From Thecaphora thlaspeos (lineage: Eukaryota; Basidiomycota; Ustilaginomycetes; Urocystidales; Glomosporiaceae), in contig UWYS01000004.1 in the NCBI GenBank assembly GCA_900291925.1, positions 62,001-126,000 of the forward strand: a stretch of 64,000 bases of DNA. Reading direction: 5' to 3'. Positions 22,221 through 33,561 of this stretch are shown here, piece by piece (position 1 is the first letter of the stretch; each line of letters begins with the position of its first letter). The notes under the pieces were generated by a model. The model had not been told where the DNA came from. It searched no databases and saw only the letters and a program-made list of their open reading frames with translations. A program made the position numbers and the translations under genes.

Positions 22221-25200
22221 TGCCGTCGTCGCGTCGTCGTCGTCGTCGTCGTTGGCGAAGAAAATGTTGCTGCGAGCGCGTCGAACGATATCTGACGGCG
22301 ATACCGAGCACTGCGGTCTAGGTTCTGAGGCACCACGAGGAGGAGTCCCCGATCGACGATGATGTTGTCGTATGTGCAGGTGCTAAGCAGCCGATAGAGA
22401 CAAGCACGAGGGCAAGACTCGGGTTGGCAAGAGCGGGTGGCAGCGGTGCGAAGCAGGACGACGGTGTGGTGAGGGTCGGTGGCGATGGCGTGGCGAGAGT
22501 GCCGCGGGTTCGTAGTAGGCGGCGATGGAAAAGACACGGTGAAGGGGAAGGGGAGGGGGGGGCGATCCGGAGACGGCGACGTCAGCGGATCGGACGTAAT
22601 ATGGGAGAGAGGCACACCCTCCCTGCGCTCTCTCCAACACACACAGGCCGACGGGCGTGACGAGGGTGCTCTGAAGTGGCCGAGATGCGTGACGCCACCC
22701 AGAGGGAGCGAGGCAAGAGGCAAGAGGCAAGAGGCGCAAGGAGGGCTCAGGGCTACATACAGTACATTCAGCCTCATCACGCTCTCGACGGAACGGGCCG
22801 AGTGACAAGGTCGCCGACGGAGGCGGGGCAACCAGCACTTGTAATGTATGTACAGCCAGGTAACTTACAGTACAGTACAGTGCCACCCAAGAAGCCAGCA
22901 CTTGACTGTCTGAGTGCCGGTGCAGAGTATGTATGTACGTCGTAGGTTTGCTTTGCATGAGCAGCCCAAAGACGATTACATCTGTCACGGTCGGCTTCGC
23001 AGCGACGCTCTTCGCTTTTATGGGTGAATATACGTGGAGAAGCTCGTATGTACTGTCAGGCAGCACTCAACTACTGTACTGTACATACAGTAGCGGCAGG
23101 GAGACCTGGACGAGGCGAGGCCTGGGGCGGCCAGGCACAGATAAAGTGAGGACTTTGACTCTCTCTCTCTCTCTCTCTCTCTGTACTGTATGTGGGGTCC
23201 TCGAGGCCCGCAGCCAGCAACGAGGGCGAAAGACGAGCGGGCCTGCAGATCTCTAGCGACACCAGGAGCGAGGCAGGAGATGGGGGCGCAGAGAAGGGGT
23301 TGGAGGCGCCGCCAGAAAAGGAAAGGCTCTTTCCCCCCAGCCCCACTACCTTGCTTGCCGGTCAAAGGAAGGATCCTGTCGCCAACGCCCACCGCGCGCG
23401 CACCAACGCACCCTCCGCACTTTGACGGCGGCGCACGCATCAACTCAGCAACAACTTGCCTGCTGCAGCAGAGACCGATCCCCCGCCCCCTCAGCCCATG
23501 CAAACGTCTCACCTCGCGGCTGCTTGCTCTTGAGAGAGCCACGGGGAGGCAGCTTGAGGGAACGGCAGCGAACCAGGAGTCACGCTGCCACGCTTCCTTT
23601 TTCCGACACCTGCGTCCCGCCCGAAGTCCTGCCCTTTGACTACTGTATGTACTGTGCCCGCTGCGCTTGCTTAATCAAACGCTGTTCCGAGTCTGGGCTA
23701 ACTACCCTTGACTCGCCTGGCCCCCGACGCCAAACCCTATCGGCCCCTCCCGCAACACCAGGTGACCTTATCTCTTGGCCGCCTCAAGAGGGCTGATGGT
23801 TCCAGTCCTTCGATCGACCACCAAGGACGGTCTACTACTCAAGGCCAAATCATGGCATGGCGGCTTGATGCTAGTTGTGTGGTGTACTGTACGTAAAATA
23901 CGGCGGGGAGATTTGAGGCCCGTCGATTCTGGACAACCGTCGCCAACGGTTGGTGGCCGCTCTGCATGGAGCGGATCTGTGTGCGGCAGACGCCTTAGCT
24001 TGGGCCTACCGTACATGAGAACACGACAAGCGACCGCAGGGGAGCTTCGCAGGGCGCCGTGATAGCGCAAGAGGCAAGGACGGAAGGACCCGTACAGCAT
24101 GTGCACAGCGTGCACGCAGATCGTCTCGACCCTCTCTCGATGTGTTGTCCGAGTCATCGACGACCACAAGTCGTAACCTCGAGAAATCTGATAGGCAAGC
24201 AAGGGATCGCAGTCGCTTGAAGAAGCGTTCAGCGCGGGCTTACGATGCGAGCGAGATCTGAAAGGTTGACCGGGGTGGAAAGTAGTTAATCGAGGCTTCA
24301 GACCGTCTGCCGCAGTCGCATCTCAATACTCTGAACAGTATGACCTCTTGTACTGTAAGTCACACGATGACGGCAACCATCGCAGGTTTCGCTCAGCTGT
24401 GATTCTCGTATGTAGGCCAAACCGTTTGTAGTCCGCAACGACATGATCCTATCGTCGACAGCTTGGCCTGGTCGGCGTTGTCATCTGTCGCCTTGCTTGT
24501 TGGAGCACTTTAGCTCTTCTTCTAAGATTTGAATTCAGGCGAGATCACTTTGAAGAACAACACACCCACACCGTGCGGCAGAGTAAGGGTTGATGCTTGG
24601 GCGGAGGGTAGGCTGGGAATTTGAGACTGAGACTCAGACTCGGAGAGGGCAAAATCCGCCACTAAGTTACCTCTTTACTTGGCTTCTGGCGTCACCTTTT
24701 GAGACAAGCTAACTGTCGGCCTGATGGAGAAGGGTGTCACCGGTACACTTGCGATACGACACTGTATGGCTGCGCTGTACACACGGTATCGCACTATACG
24801 CTGAGACAGGGATGTAACAGGTCAATTTTCAGAAACAGGCTTCGGCACATGTCTCGCTCGCCATCCGCAGCAGCGGTGGTTGCTTGCAACTTACCTGACA
24901 GAAACACGGGAAGGGTCGTTACATATCACATCCGCACCGCTCCCGACGGATGGACCCCCGGCATCATTCTTGATTCATTGTGCGACGGCTGTAAGCGTGG
25001 GATCTTGCGCCGACGGCCGACGACACTGACTCAGGCCGGCACAAGGCCAACATCCTAGGCAGACGGCGGAGCAGGCTCTTCGGACCGGCATCCGAAACAG
25101 ACCATTCTATCATTCGGCTCATCACCTTGCTTCCTGCTTGGCCAACGGCCTCAGCTCTGTGACTGTATCGCGACTTACGCCCTCGACGCTTGGCGATATG

Positions 25201-28200
25201 CGCTCTCTTTTCATTCTGCTCTGATTCTTGCTCTGGCTCAAAGGGTTGGTCAGCATTGAGCGGCGTGGCCACCGGTCGCCGTGAAAATCATACGAGGGGC
25301 GCGCTCACGCGCGGAAGCATCTTGAGAGGGGTATGGAAGCCGCAATGTGGTCCTGGCTGCTCATCGCCGTTCACTTGAAGACTCCCAACTCGGTGAGGGC
25401 GGGACTGGGACTCATTCGATGAGGCTTTTCCTTCTATTCTTGGGAAGATTGCTCCTTCATCAAGGGTTCAGGCGGGCTCTATGCGCGCCTCGATGAAGCC
25501 GAGTAAATGAAATAAATATTTACCCGCCTGCCCAACGCCATGCGCCCACGCGCACGCCCCGACCCGACAGAGGCGCCGCCCGATCTGCCTGCGTTTTCCG
25601 TCCTGGCTGTCCGCTTGCGCGTCCTTCTCGTCGGAGGAGCCGGGACGACGTGATAGCGGAGAGTTGGCCCGCCGCGGAAACTTGCACATGCTGTCGCGTT
25701 CCCGCTGCTGTACACGAGGATCGATGACGCCCTTCGCTGGGTTCCGCAATCGACTCCGTCATCCACCCACCGGAAGATGAGCTGTCGCCGTGGTGCGTCG
25801 AGGTTAATACTGTATCGGGGAAAAGAGCATATTTGGCTCGTGTTGGCAACGCAGAACGGAGCAACAACAACATCAGCAAGAAGAAGCGCAGGGATACTGT
25901 AGCGTGTACAGAACGTGGGTTGAGCCTTGCGCTGGCACAAGGAAACTCGGACTACTCTGTAGGTTGAGCGTCAAGCCCATTTGCATGAAGAGACGGCGGT
26001 GCAGCCGGTCGGAGCGAGGCCTGCCGCGTTGTGACCTTTGTGAGCAGGTACAGCAAGACGACGAGACAGGCAGACAAGGCCAGAGAGGATTTTGCGTCCG
26101 GGCTGAGTGCGTTCAGGACGGATGAGGTCAAAGATCGATTCTTTGTCTGGCACTGGCCAGCAAGCAAGCCAGCCAGCCAGACGACGTGATACAAGTCTGC
26201 AAGATTTTGCGATGGGAGCCGCTCATTCTCCCACGGACGAGAGTTTGAGACAGTCAGAAGAAGGAGGTGGCGCAACGATGAAACAGGTTGGCTTCAGCCT
26301 CACCAATCTCGGTGGGGTGTAAGTTTACCTTGGTCGAGCACCGTCTCTTCCTGTTTTGCTTGGACGCAATCAATCTCGACCCTTGCAGGTCGCCAAGGTG
26401 CCTAAGCGAAGGTCCAACGTGTGTTGCTCTCAGGAAGGGGGCGCGGGCGAGCCGAGGTCCCTAGAGGAGTACCTCAGGCGTGGGGGCAAGGAAGAAAGAA
26501 CCCTCGGCGGCGCCGCTTGGCTTTGGTCGTGCGCCTCTCCTCCCGTTTCCCTTGTATTGTGCTTCCTCTTGTCCCGCCTCTCCTCCAACACTTCGCCACC
26601 GAGCAAAGCCGACTCTTGCTTTTTTATGGCAGTATGTATGTACTGTACAGATCCCCCCGCCATGCTCTCTTTCCTCGCAGTGAGGCGAAGTCATCGCCTT
26701 GCTTGTCTGCCAAGGTAGGGGCGCGATGCTGGACATACAGTACGTACAGAAGGTACGGTACAGTGCGACGAGTGCAACCGCCGTCATCTGCATGCCACTG
26801 TACACTGTATGTAAGTAACAGGTGAGCACGACCAACGTCGGCCAAGCTCGCCACAACACCTCAGCGAGGCCGGAACGCCAGCCTCTGGCATCGGTGCCGC
26901 ACGTACACTAAGTAAGGCTGTGCCGCAGCGAGCAAGTCACGGCACACCGCAATTCTTGGCCGCAGTTTGCCATCACATGTCCAAATATGTACTTGGTGCT
27001 ATGTGCAGTACATACAGCGCTGACAACGACTCAGAGACGTTCCGAGGACTCGTTCTGCTACAGACAGGTTTCCCCACGAACAGCGGAGGAGTACAGTCGG
27101 TGAGTTGCGAAAACACGCTCTGCAAGCGATCAGATGTCGCCTCTGACTTCCGCGCAAAGCGTGTGCGTTTCGCTAGGTGAAGCTCGCTCTGTGCTTGACA
27201 CTGGGACAGACGTCAAGGACGAGGTCTCTAGCAGGCCGCTTTCCGTGCCGTACAGTACTGTACTACGTAAGTTAGCGTCTCCCTTGTTCTCGTCTCGCCT
27301 GGAAGAAGCAACCTCGGCCTCCAAGCTGTCACCGACCCTCGCTCGACTAGCGTTGACCAATGGCCACTTCCGGCGCGACCTGCGATCGCTGCGCCCTGGA
27401 CGCTACTGTCTATACTGTACTACAGTGTTGAACAGCAACACTCGGACGCTCAGGCCAAAGGAGGCCGCGCCTCTCTTAGGCTGTGCCGCTATGTACGCCG
27501 CAAGCCTTCTTTCTCCGGGTTGCGCAGATTCGCTGCGCACTTCCAGCCTACTGCGGACCGTCTGTTTGACGGCTTCAAGCGTCGCCCGTGCTACATACAG
27601 TACAGTACCTACGGCGTAGTTCCTCCCGACCTGGCAAAGCAGAAATCGTCAGTACGGTCTTCTGGGCAAATGTCGTTTTATTCACGCAACTCCATCGACG
27701 GTAAGGAGGCGCAACACACCCACCGTACTTACCGACTGCGAGAGCAAAGTTCGGACGACAACCCAGAGTTCGCGCAACCCTGTCGATCCTCCCTTGGCCA
27801 TGTCTGCGATCATTTGCGCCTGGCACAGATCGTCGACAAGGACGACGGTACGCTTTGCACTGCGTGAGAGAGTACTTCTTTGACGAAAGCAGCGAATCTT
27901 TTCTTTTCCAGAGCGAAACGCAGTAACCCTTCTCGGCGATGCGTCACGCCGTGCCGCTTTCACCCCCACTCTACACGACTACACCGCGCAACACAGCACC
28001 ATACCCCCCGTCCTCCCTATGCGGAGAACGGTAAAGTTGTCGGAGATGTAAGACGTCAATCAACGACAATTTGCCGCTCTTTCTACGTACATTCGCGCTC
28101 AATTTACCCCGGGTTCTCGCATCGCATCGCATCGACGTCGCTGTGCCGCATCTCTCTTGCGCCCCGTGTCACTCCAAGCGGGGTACGTGAGGATGGTGAG

Positions 28201-28273
28201 GTCGTCGTGCTGCCTGTAAGTAATCATGGGCTTTCTATGATTTCGATGGGTCATTCATGCTGCCGCAACAGCT
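22221..28273. other. 6 kb region without a supportable gene
   Basis: Many short frames exist but none shows a family, signal peptide with coherent mature part, or exon chain. The 22221-22850 part is probably the promoter and 5' UTR of the hypothetical gene. A CT microsatellite lies at 23159-23182. Repeated TACTGTA/TACAGTA words occur throughout. I found no tRNA-like B-box and no transposon motif. Confidence 0.5.
22758..27607. repeat. Dispersed TACTGTA/TACAGTA word clusters
   Basis: Short near-palindromic words built from TACTGTAC / GTACAGTA recur in the non-coding stretch. Examples are at 22758-22765, 22866-22881, 23072-23093, 23183-23190, 23641-23655, 23885-23892, about 24351, 26632-26650, 26734-26764, about 26797-26812, 27250-27265, 27411-27427 and about 27594-27607. 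They are scarce elsewhere in the window. Function unknown. Confidence 0.7.
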
Positions 28274-31200
28274 TTATGCTCGTCCACTGTCTCCCACTTC
28301 ACTTTGCCCCTCCGCAGCCGCCTGGCCGTTCACAGCATGCTCTCCGCCGTCGAGCGTGACGTCCTCCTCAGTTCCGCCCAGCTCGCTCTCGCTCTCGCTG
28401 TCCACCACGTCCCGCGGTACATAGTCTCTGCCCGTCCTCCCCTTTGTGGCTGCCCAATCGTCGAGCCGATCACCCTGTCCCTGCGCATCAGGGACCAGCT
28501 TGTCCCTCAGACTGTCGAGGATCGTCTGGCTCCTCGACCTCGCCCTTCCCATCCCTCCCATGCCACCCGGCGCATGCGCCGGCGGTGGCGAGACTTCGCC
28601 CTCGACGTGCTCCGTGTGGAGCCAAGGGCGGTGCGTCGGCGCAATGCCGGCCTTCTTGCGACCCAGGCTGGCCAGGCGGATGCTCGCAAAGATGCCCTCC
28701 TTGTGGCTGCCGCCGGGGCCGTCGTCGCCCATCAGTGTCGCATCGCCGTCCTCGTCGCTCCGCTTCCGCTGCTGGTAGGGCAGCGGCAGGTCGCGGATGA
28801 TCTTGAACGAATCCGTGTTGCCGATCTGCTCGTTCTCCACCCTGATGACGTTCCAGCACACACGCCGCAGCATCTCGAGCAGCGCCGCCAGGAAGCTGCG
28901 AAGCGTCACCGAGGCCGAGCCGGGGAACAGGTAGATGATCCAGTTGCACCGCACCACAACGTCCAACACCATACAGAGGTAGTAGACGGGCTGCGGGAAC
29001 GAAATCTCGTCGCGCAGCAGGAAGTGCTTCGACCGCCACTTGAACAGCGACCAGTCCATGACCATGTCCCAGCTGATGTGGAAGATCGAGTAGATGCAGG
29101 CAAACACGAGCCACAGCGCCAGGTCGCCACCCCTGTTCGATCCGTTGCGGCGATAGTGGATGTAGACGAAGTTGTTGACCACCGCGCTGGCGTACTTGCC
29201 GCCGTTGACGAGGTGCAGGTGGGTGTGGTAGTCGCTGTCGACCCAACGCCGGATGCATTGGCCCAGCCGCAGCAGCGCCGGGACGCTCAGCAGCGCCGCG
29301 GTCCAGTAGGTTGAGTTGGGCGCACACTGGTCAGGGACGGCCCAGTCGTGCTTCCACTCGCAACCAAAGTACCACAGGTTCGAAATCGTCCAGGCGATGC
29401 TGTTGAGCTCGTCGCCGAGGAAGAAGTCGCGGAATTCCACCTGCTTGTAGCCGGCGCTGAAGACGCGCAGGAACGATCTGACGAGCCAGATCCGGCTCTG
29501 GCGGTGCAGTACCGGCAGCGGGTTGAGTAGAACGACGACTAAGATGACGAGCCAGACTGTGGGCCACGTCGTCGGCGCGATGGCGCCGGGGAATGGGTCA
29601 AGGAACAAGACCCAGAAGCACAGCGAGAGGAGCAGCATCAGGAGCGCCGGGATCTCGAAATATTGGCGGTGGTCGAGCGTGTGGCGGACGTCCCACTCGA
29701 AGATGAAGACGGTATTGATCCGCACCTCGTGCCACCAGGCCAGATTGAGGCCAAAGAGCAGCGCAAACGCCGTAGGGATGAACTCTGCCCCGTAGACCCT
29801 CAGGAGCGGTGCCCACTGGGGGATCTGCCGCTGCGTCTCGGGCTTGATCGCCTCGACCAGCGCGGCCACCGTGGCGCAAAGGGCGACGCCGAGGTAGAGG
29901 CCGCTGCGAAACACGCTGAAGTGGTGCGTCGTCGTGTCCTCGCGCGTGCGCAACCGGTTGAGCGCCTCCTTGCGGTTGCCGTGCTCGAAGTAGGCCGTGT
30001 AGATTTCTTCGGTGCTCTTCATCAGGTTGTCGACCCGCTTCGAGCTGACCAGCACGCTCGGGCCCACCCTCGCGTCGTAGTAGGCGTCGGCGCACGGCAC
30101 GCCGACCGTCTTGCTGAACTTTTTCAAGATCTTGGCGAAGCCGGTGCGATTGAGACTGTTTCGGTGGTGCGCGGCGTGCACCGGTGGAAACGTTTGCGAA
30201 CTCGAGCGTCAGCGATCTGGGCGGACGCCGAGGGGAGAGGCTCGGGGAACGTCTTCGATCGACAACATTGACCTACATCTTGTAATTGGTCAGCGTCTCG
30301 AGGAACTTGTAGTACTCGAGCACGGCGGCCTTGAGCTTCTTCCTCGCGGCGTAGTAGGCCTCGGGGTTGTGGCTCATCGCCGCGGCCCGGTTCTCGAGCC
30401 GGATCGCGCGGTCGGTCTCGTCATCCCAGCCGCGCAGGCTCTTTTGCATCTTGGCCAGCGCCTCGGCCCGACGCTTGTCGCCAATGTCTTCCTCCTGCTT
30501 TGCTTTGCCGTTCGACGGCTCTTGCTTGAGTTCAGTGACGCTGTAGTCGGACGTGTCTGCGCGATCGGCCTGCGCGGCGTAGGTTTGCTCGTGCGGCGGC
30601 TGTAAGTCGGACGCTGCTTGGCCAGCTCGACGTCCGCTGCCGTTGGGCTTGTCCGTCGCCTTGGCATCGATGGTCGACGGCAGGGTGCCAAAGAGCTGGC
30701 TGAGCCGGTTTTTGGCGCGTTCGGCGATGGGGTGGTCGACCTTGCTAATCTTGTGCAGGGCGCGGTACTCTCTGCGGTGATCGGCGAGCTCCTGGAGCTG
30801 CCTGGCCAGCTGGACGTACTTGTGCGCGGCATCGAGCTCGCGAGCGGCGTAGAAGACGGAGACCTTCTCGAGCTCCGCATCGCAGGCCCTGAACATCTTG
30901 CGCTCCTCGTCGTCAAAGGCGCTCTCGATGAGCTCGTCGAGGCTGGTCGGGTACTGGTCCTTGACTTTTTTCAGCTTGATCTGGGCGGTGGAGGGGCTCT
31001 TTCGCGGCTTCTGGTGCTGGTCCTGCTTCTGCTTCGAATCGCCCTGCGGTTGCTTGCGCGGCGGCGTGTGGGGCTGTTGCTGCGGGCGATGTCCGGCAAG
31101 CGTGTGGCCTTCCCCTGCGTTTCTGTCCAAGACGGTGACGGAATCGCGTGCGAAGCCGTAGCCGGAAGGCTGGCGCTTCACGTTTGTGGCACCCTTTGCA

Positions 31201-31739
31201 ACGATGCCTCCCTTGGGTACCTGGGCCTCGAGGTCGGAAACCTCGTCGTCCTTACCGGACAGGATGGCTGCCTCGACCACGTCTGGCTGCTCTCGGGCTA
31301 GTTGGAGGCCGGTGCCCTCGAGGCGGACGGGCGGTATTCGGATGCTTGAAGACGATGGTGTGGGTGGCCTGTTGCTGATACCACCGTAGTCGGCCCTCTG
31401 CCTGCTGCCGTCGCTCTTTGCGAGGCTGCTGCCCTGGTGAGGCCCGGATGTTTGGCACTCATCATCATCGGCGACGGCGGCGGCAGCAGCAGGGGTGGAA
31501 ACGCCGTTTGCGTGACTGTTGTTGCGCCTGCGTACGTCTGACTGAGCGTGGAACAGGGATAACACGGAGGCCTTGGCGCTGGAGGGAGGGGGGTGCTGTA
31601 GCAGCTGTGCCTCGTAGCTAAGCCTGGCCTCTCTGTGCTCTGCGACGCGCTTGATGAGCTTCTTGAGGCCACGATAGTTGATGTAGACCCTCTTCCACTC
31701 TTCCACGGTGTTTTCTTCTAGGTAGCGTGCAAACTTCAT
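28274..31739 (-). CDS. SYG1: SPX-EXS phosphate exporter / signalling protein (SYG1/XPR1 family)
   Basis: Membrane protein of the XPR1/SYG1 family; the SPX domain senses inositol pyrophosphates and the EXS domain mediates phosphate export in animals. Exon 1, 31739-30277, starts MKFARYLEENTVEEWKRVYINY with YRGLKKLIKRV, the SPX signature. A long low-complexity insertion (about residues 60-230) splits the SPX domain, whose second half holds EERKMFRACDAELEKV and YYAARKKLKAAVLEYYKFLE. The intron 30276-30156 joins NYK to LNRTGFAKILKKFSK, the conserved SPX end. Exon 2, 30155-28274, carries several membrane spans and the EXS domain with WDMVMDWSLFKW, FLLRDEISF and EMLRRVCWNVIRVENEQ. The full length is 1114 residues, longer than yeast SYG1 because of the insertion and an acidic C-terminal tail. 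Confidence 0.95.
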
Positions 31740-32255
31740 GTTGGCGGTGGCGAGAGAGGGTGCGATGCTGGCGACTGTGGCGCGGGTAGTAGGATGTGCT
31801 CGGCGAGGGGCTGGACAAAGAGAAATCTACCAAGACGAGGAGGCCGAGAAGAGAGTAGGAGTCGTATGAGATCAAGGCAGGTTGAGGGCGGGCAGCAGCA
31901 AGCAGCATTGCCGTGACGAAATCAAGCCAAGCGCCGCGATGGAGTGTCAAGAGGCGAGAGGGTAGGTGGTGGATATCAGATGGTGAGCCAAGGTTGAGCA
32001 CAAAGGAGCGTGCTCAATATGGGGGGGGGGACAACCAACGCGCTGCCGCCAAACAACGTCGCCAAGGTTATATATTTCAGCTGCCAGCGACCCGCGACTC
32101 GCGACCAGCCGACTCTGACTGGCGCGCTCACACGTTCCTCCCACCACCCCCACTCACTCATCAGCGCCCCAAAAAAACGGCCCAACAAAAGCCATGCGAA
32201 TTCGACGTTATTCAGGGTCCATGCACACCAGCTGCCAGGTGGCACCGCCTTCGTC
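31740..32255. other. Intergenic region upstream of SYG1
   Basis: About 515 bases between the SYG1 start and the stop of the next minus-strand gene. It should contain the SYG1 promoter. A TATATA-like word is near 32070 (GGTTATATATTTC). No gene is supported. Confidence 0.5.
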
Positions 32256-33212
32256 TCAGTCGAATACAATCATCTTCATGTCGTACCACTCGACATAGCC
32301 CGCAACCATCGCCACGCCCACGCACGTCGGCAACAGGTCCAGCCGCACCGCCGCAAAGATGCACAGCGTCCCCAGCGGCGGCGCACGCCGCATCACCACC
32401 TCGTACGCAGACTGCCAAACGCCGCAGCGACGACAGAGTGGTGGCATGTCCCAGCATCGAGTCAGCATTCATCCCCCCCCCATCCCTTCTTCACATGACC
32501 AGCCGTACAGCCGTGCACAGAGACCTCAAAGGCGGCACACTCACCTTGTTGACAATGTAGATCAGTGCCGGCGTGCACGTGGTAAAGATGAGGAACAGCA
32601 TCACCTGCAGAAACACCTTGCGCTTCGACGTCAGGTCTGTCAGGCAGGGTTGCCATCCGAGGCATAAAAACAAAAAGTAGGCCGCTGTCAGCTCGAGTGC
32701 CGGACCAACATAACGGCGGTGCGCCCCGCCTACAAGTCACTACTCACTGTACCAGACAAACACAGCCAGCACTGGACCATCCATCCATCCATCAAAAGCA
32801 GCGCAGGGTGCAGCGGGTCAGTGGCGGGTCCCTTGCCTACATCCCCAGCAACCCACGCGCGCTACTCACACGGCATCGAGCCCAGCAGCCGTCCCAGTTC
32901 GTCCGTGAAGCCGACCGTCTCGCCATACTGCTGGCGCACCAGCACGTCGAGCAGCGTATAGAGGAAGCCGAACGGCATCGTCCAGATGATGACGTCCAGC
33001 GTTGTCTCGACGGCGGGCGACATCCCGGTCGCCTCCTGTTCCCGCATCAGCTTTTCCGCACTGTCGTCCGACGAATACGCAATGTCCGACGGCTCGCCGT
33101 ACCTGTCGTCTTCCGAGTCTTCCGAGTCTCTCCCTGCCGTCCAAGCGCCGCCGTTGCTCGCCGTAGCGACGTGAGGGACGTCTTGAGACGATATCTCTGT
33201 GATCTTACCCAT
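32256..33212 (-). CDS. Small polytopic membrane protein of unknown function
   Basis: Three exons on the minus strand, 33212-32870, 32684-32545 and 32411-32256, with GTGAGT donors at the first two exons; the frame closes at 212 residues. The N-terminal 75 residues are hydrophilic and acidic (DSEDSEDDRYGEPSD). Four hydrophobic segments follow: TTLDVIIWTMPFGFLYTLLDVL, AYFLFLCLGW, VFLQVMLFLIFTTCTPALIYIV and GTLCIFAAVRLDLLPTCVGVAMVAG. It ends with a short tail (VEWYDMKMIVFD). I do not recognise the family. The intron positions and smooth hydrophobic pattern across the joins make it a convincing gene, perhaps an ER or nuclear-envelope protein. It shares a 349-base divergent promoter with the lipid phosphatase gene. 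Confidence 0.8.
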
Positions 33213-33561
33213 TGCGAGAAGCCTCTGTAGAGGATTATGCTGGACAGAAGACCTGTCAGATGCTGAATGATGGATGCTGGTCGCGGAGCGTGAGGTGGAT
33301 AAGGGTCAGAGACGCCCGGACGGTGGTGGATGAAGCTCAAGGAGAGGCAAAGCCGCGCCGGGTCCGAGTCGTGGATTTGTAGTCCTTCCCTGCCTCCCGC
33401 CCGCTCGGGCCAGCGCGAGCGCCTGCCTGAGGCACCACACACCAGCGGCCACAGCAGCGCCTCGACACCTCTCGCTCGCACAGACCCGGCTCCCTCTCCG
33501 CGTCCCTGCGCAGTGGTGTCTTTTTGGGGCAAACGAGTAACGTGATCGATGTGGTGCCCGG

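Noticed and set aside
28304..29314. 336-codon plus-strand frame
   Set aside because: Antisense of the SYG1 EXS-domain exon; no motif, and the minus-strand gene is certain.
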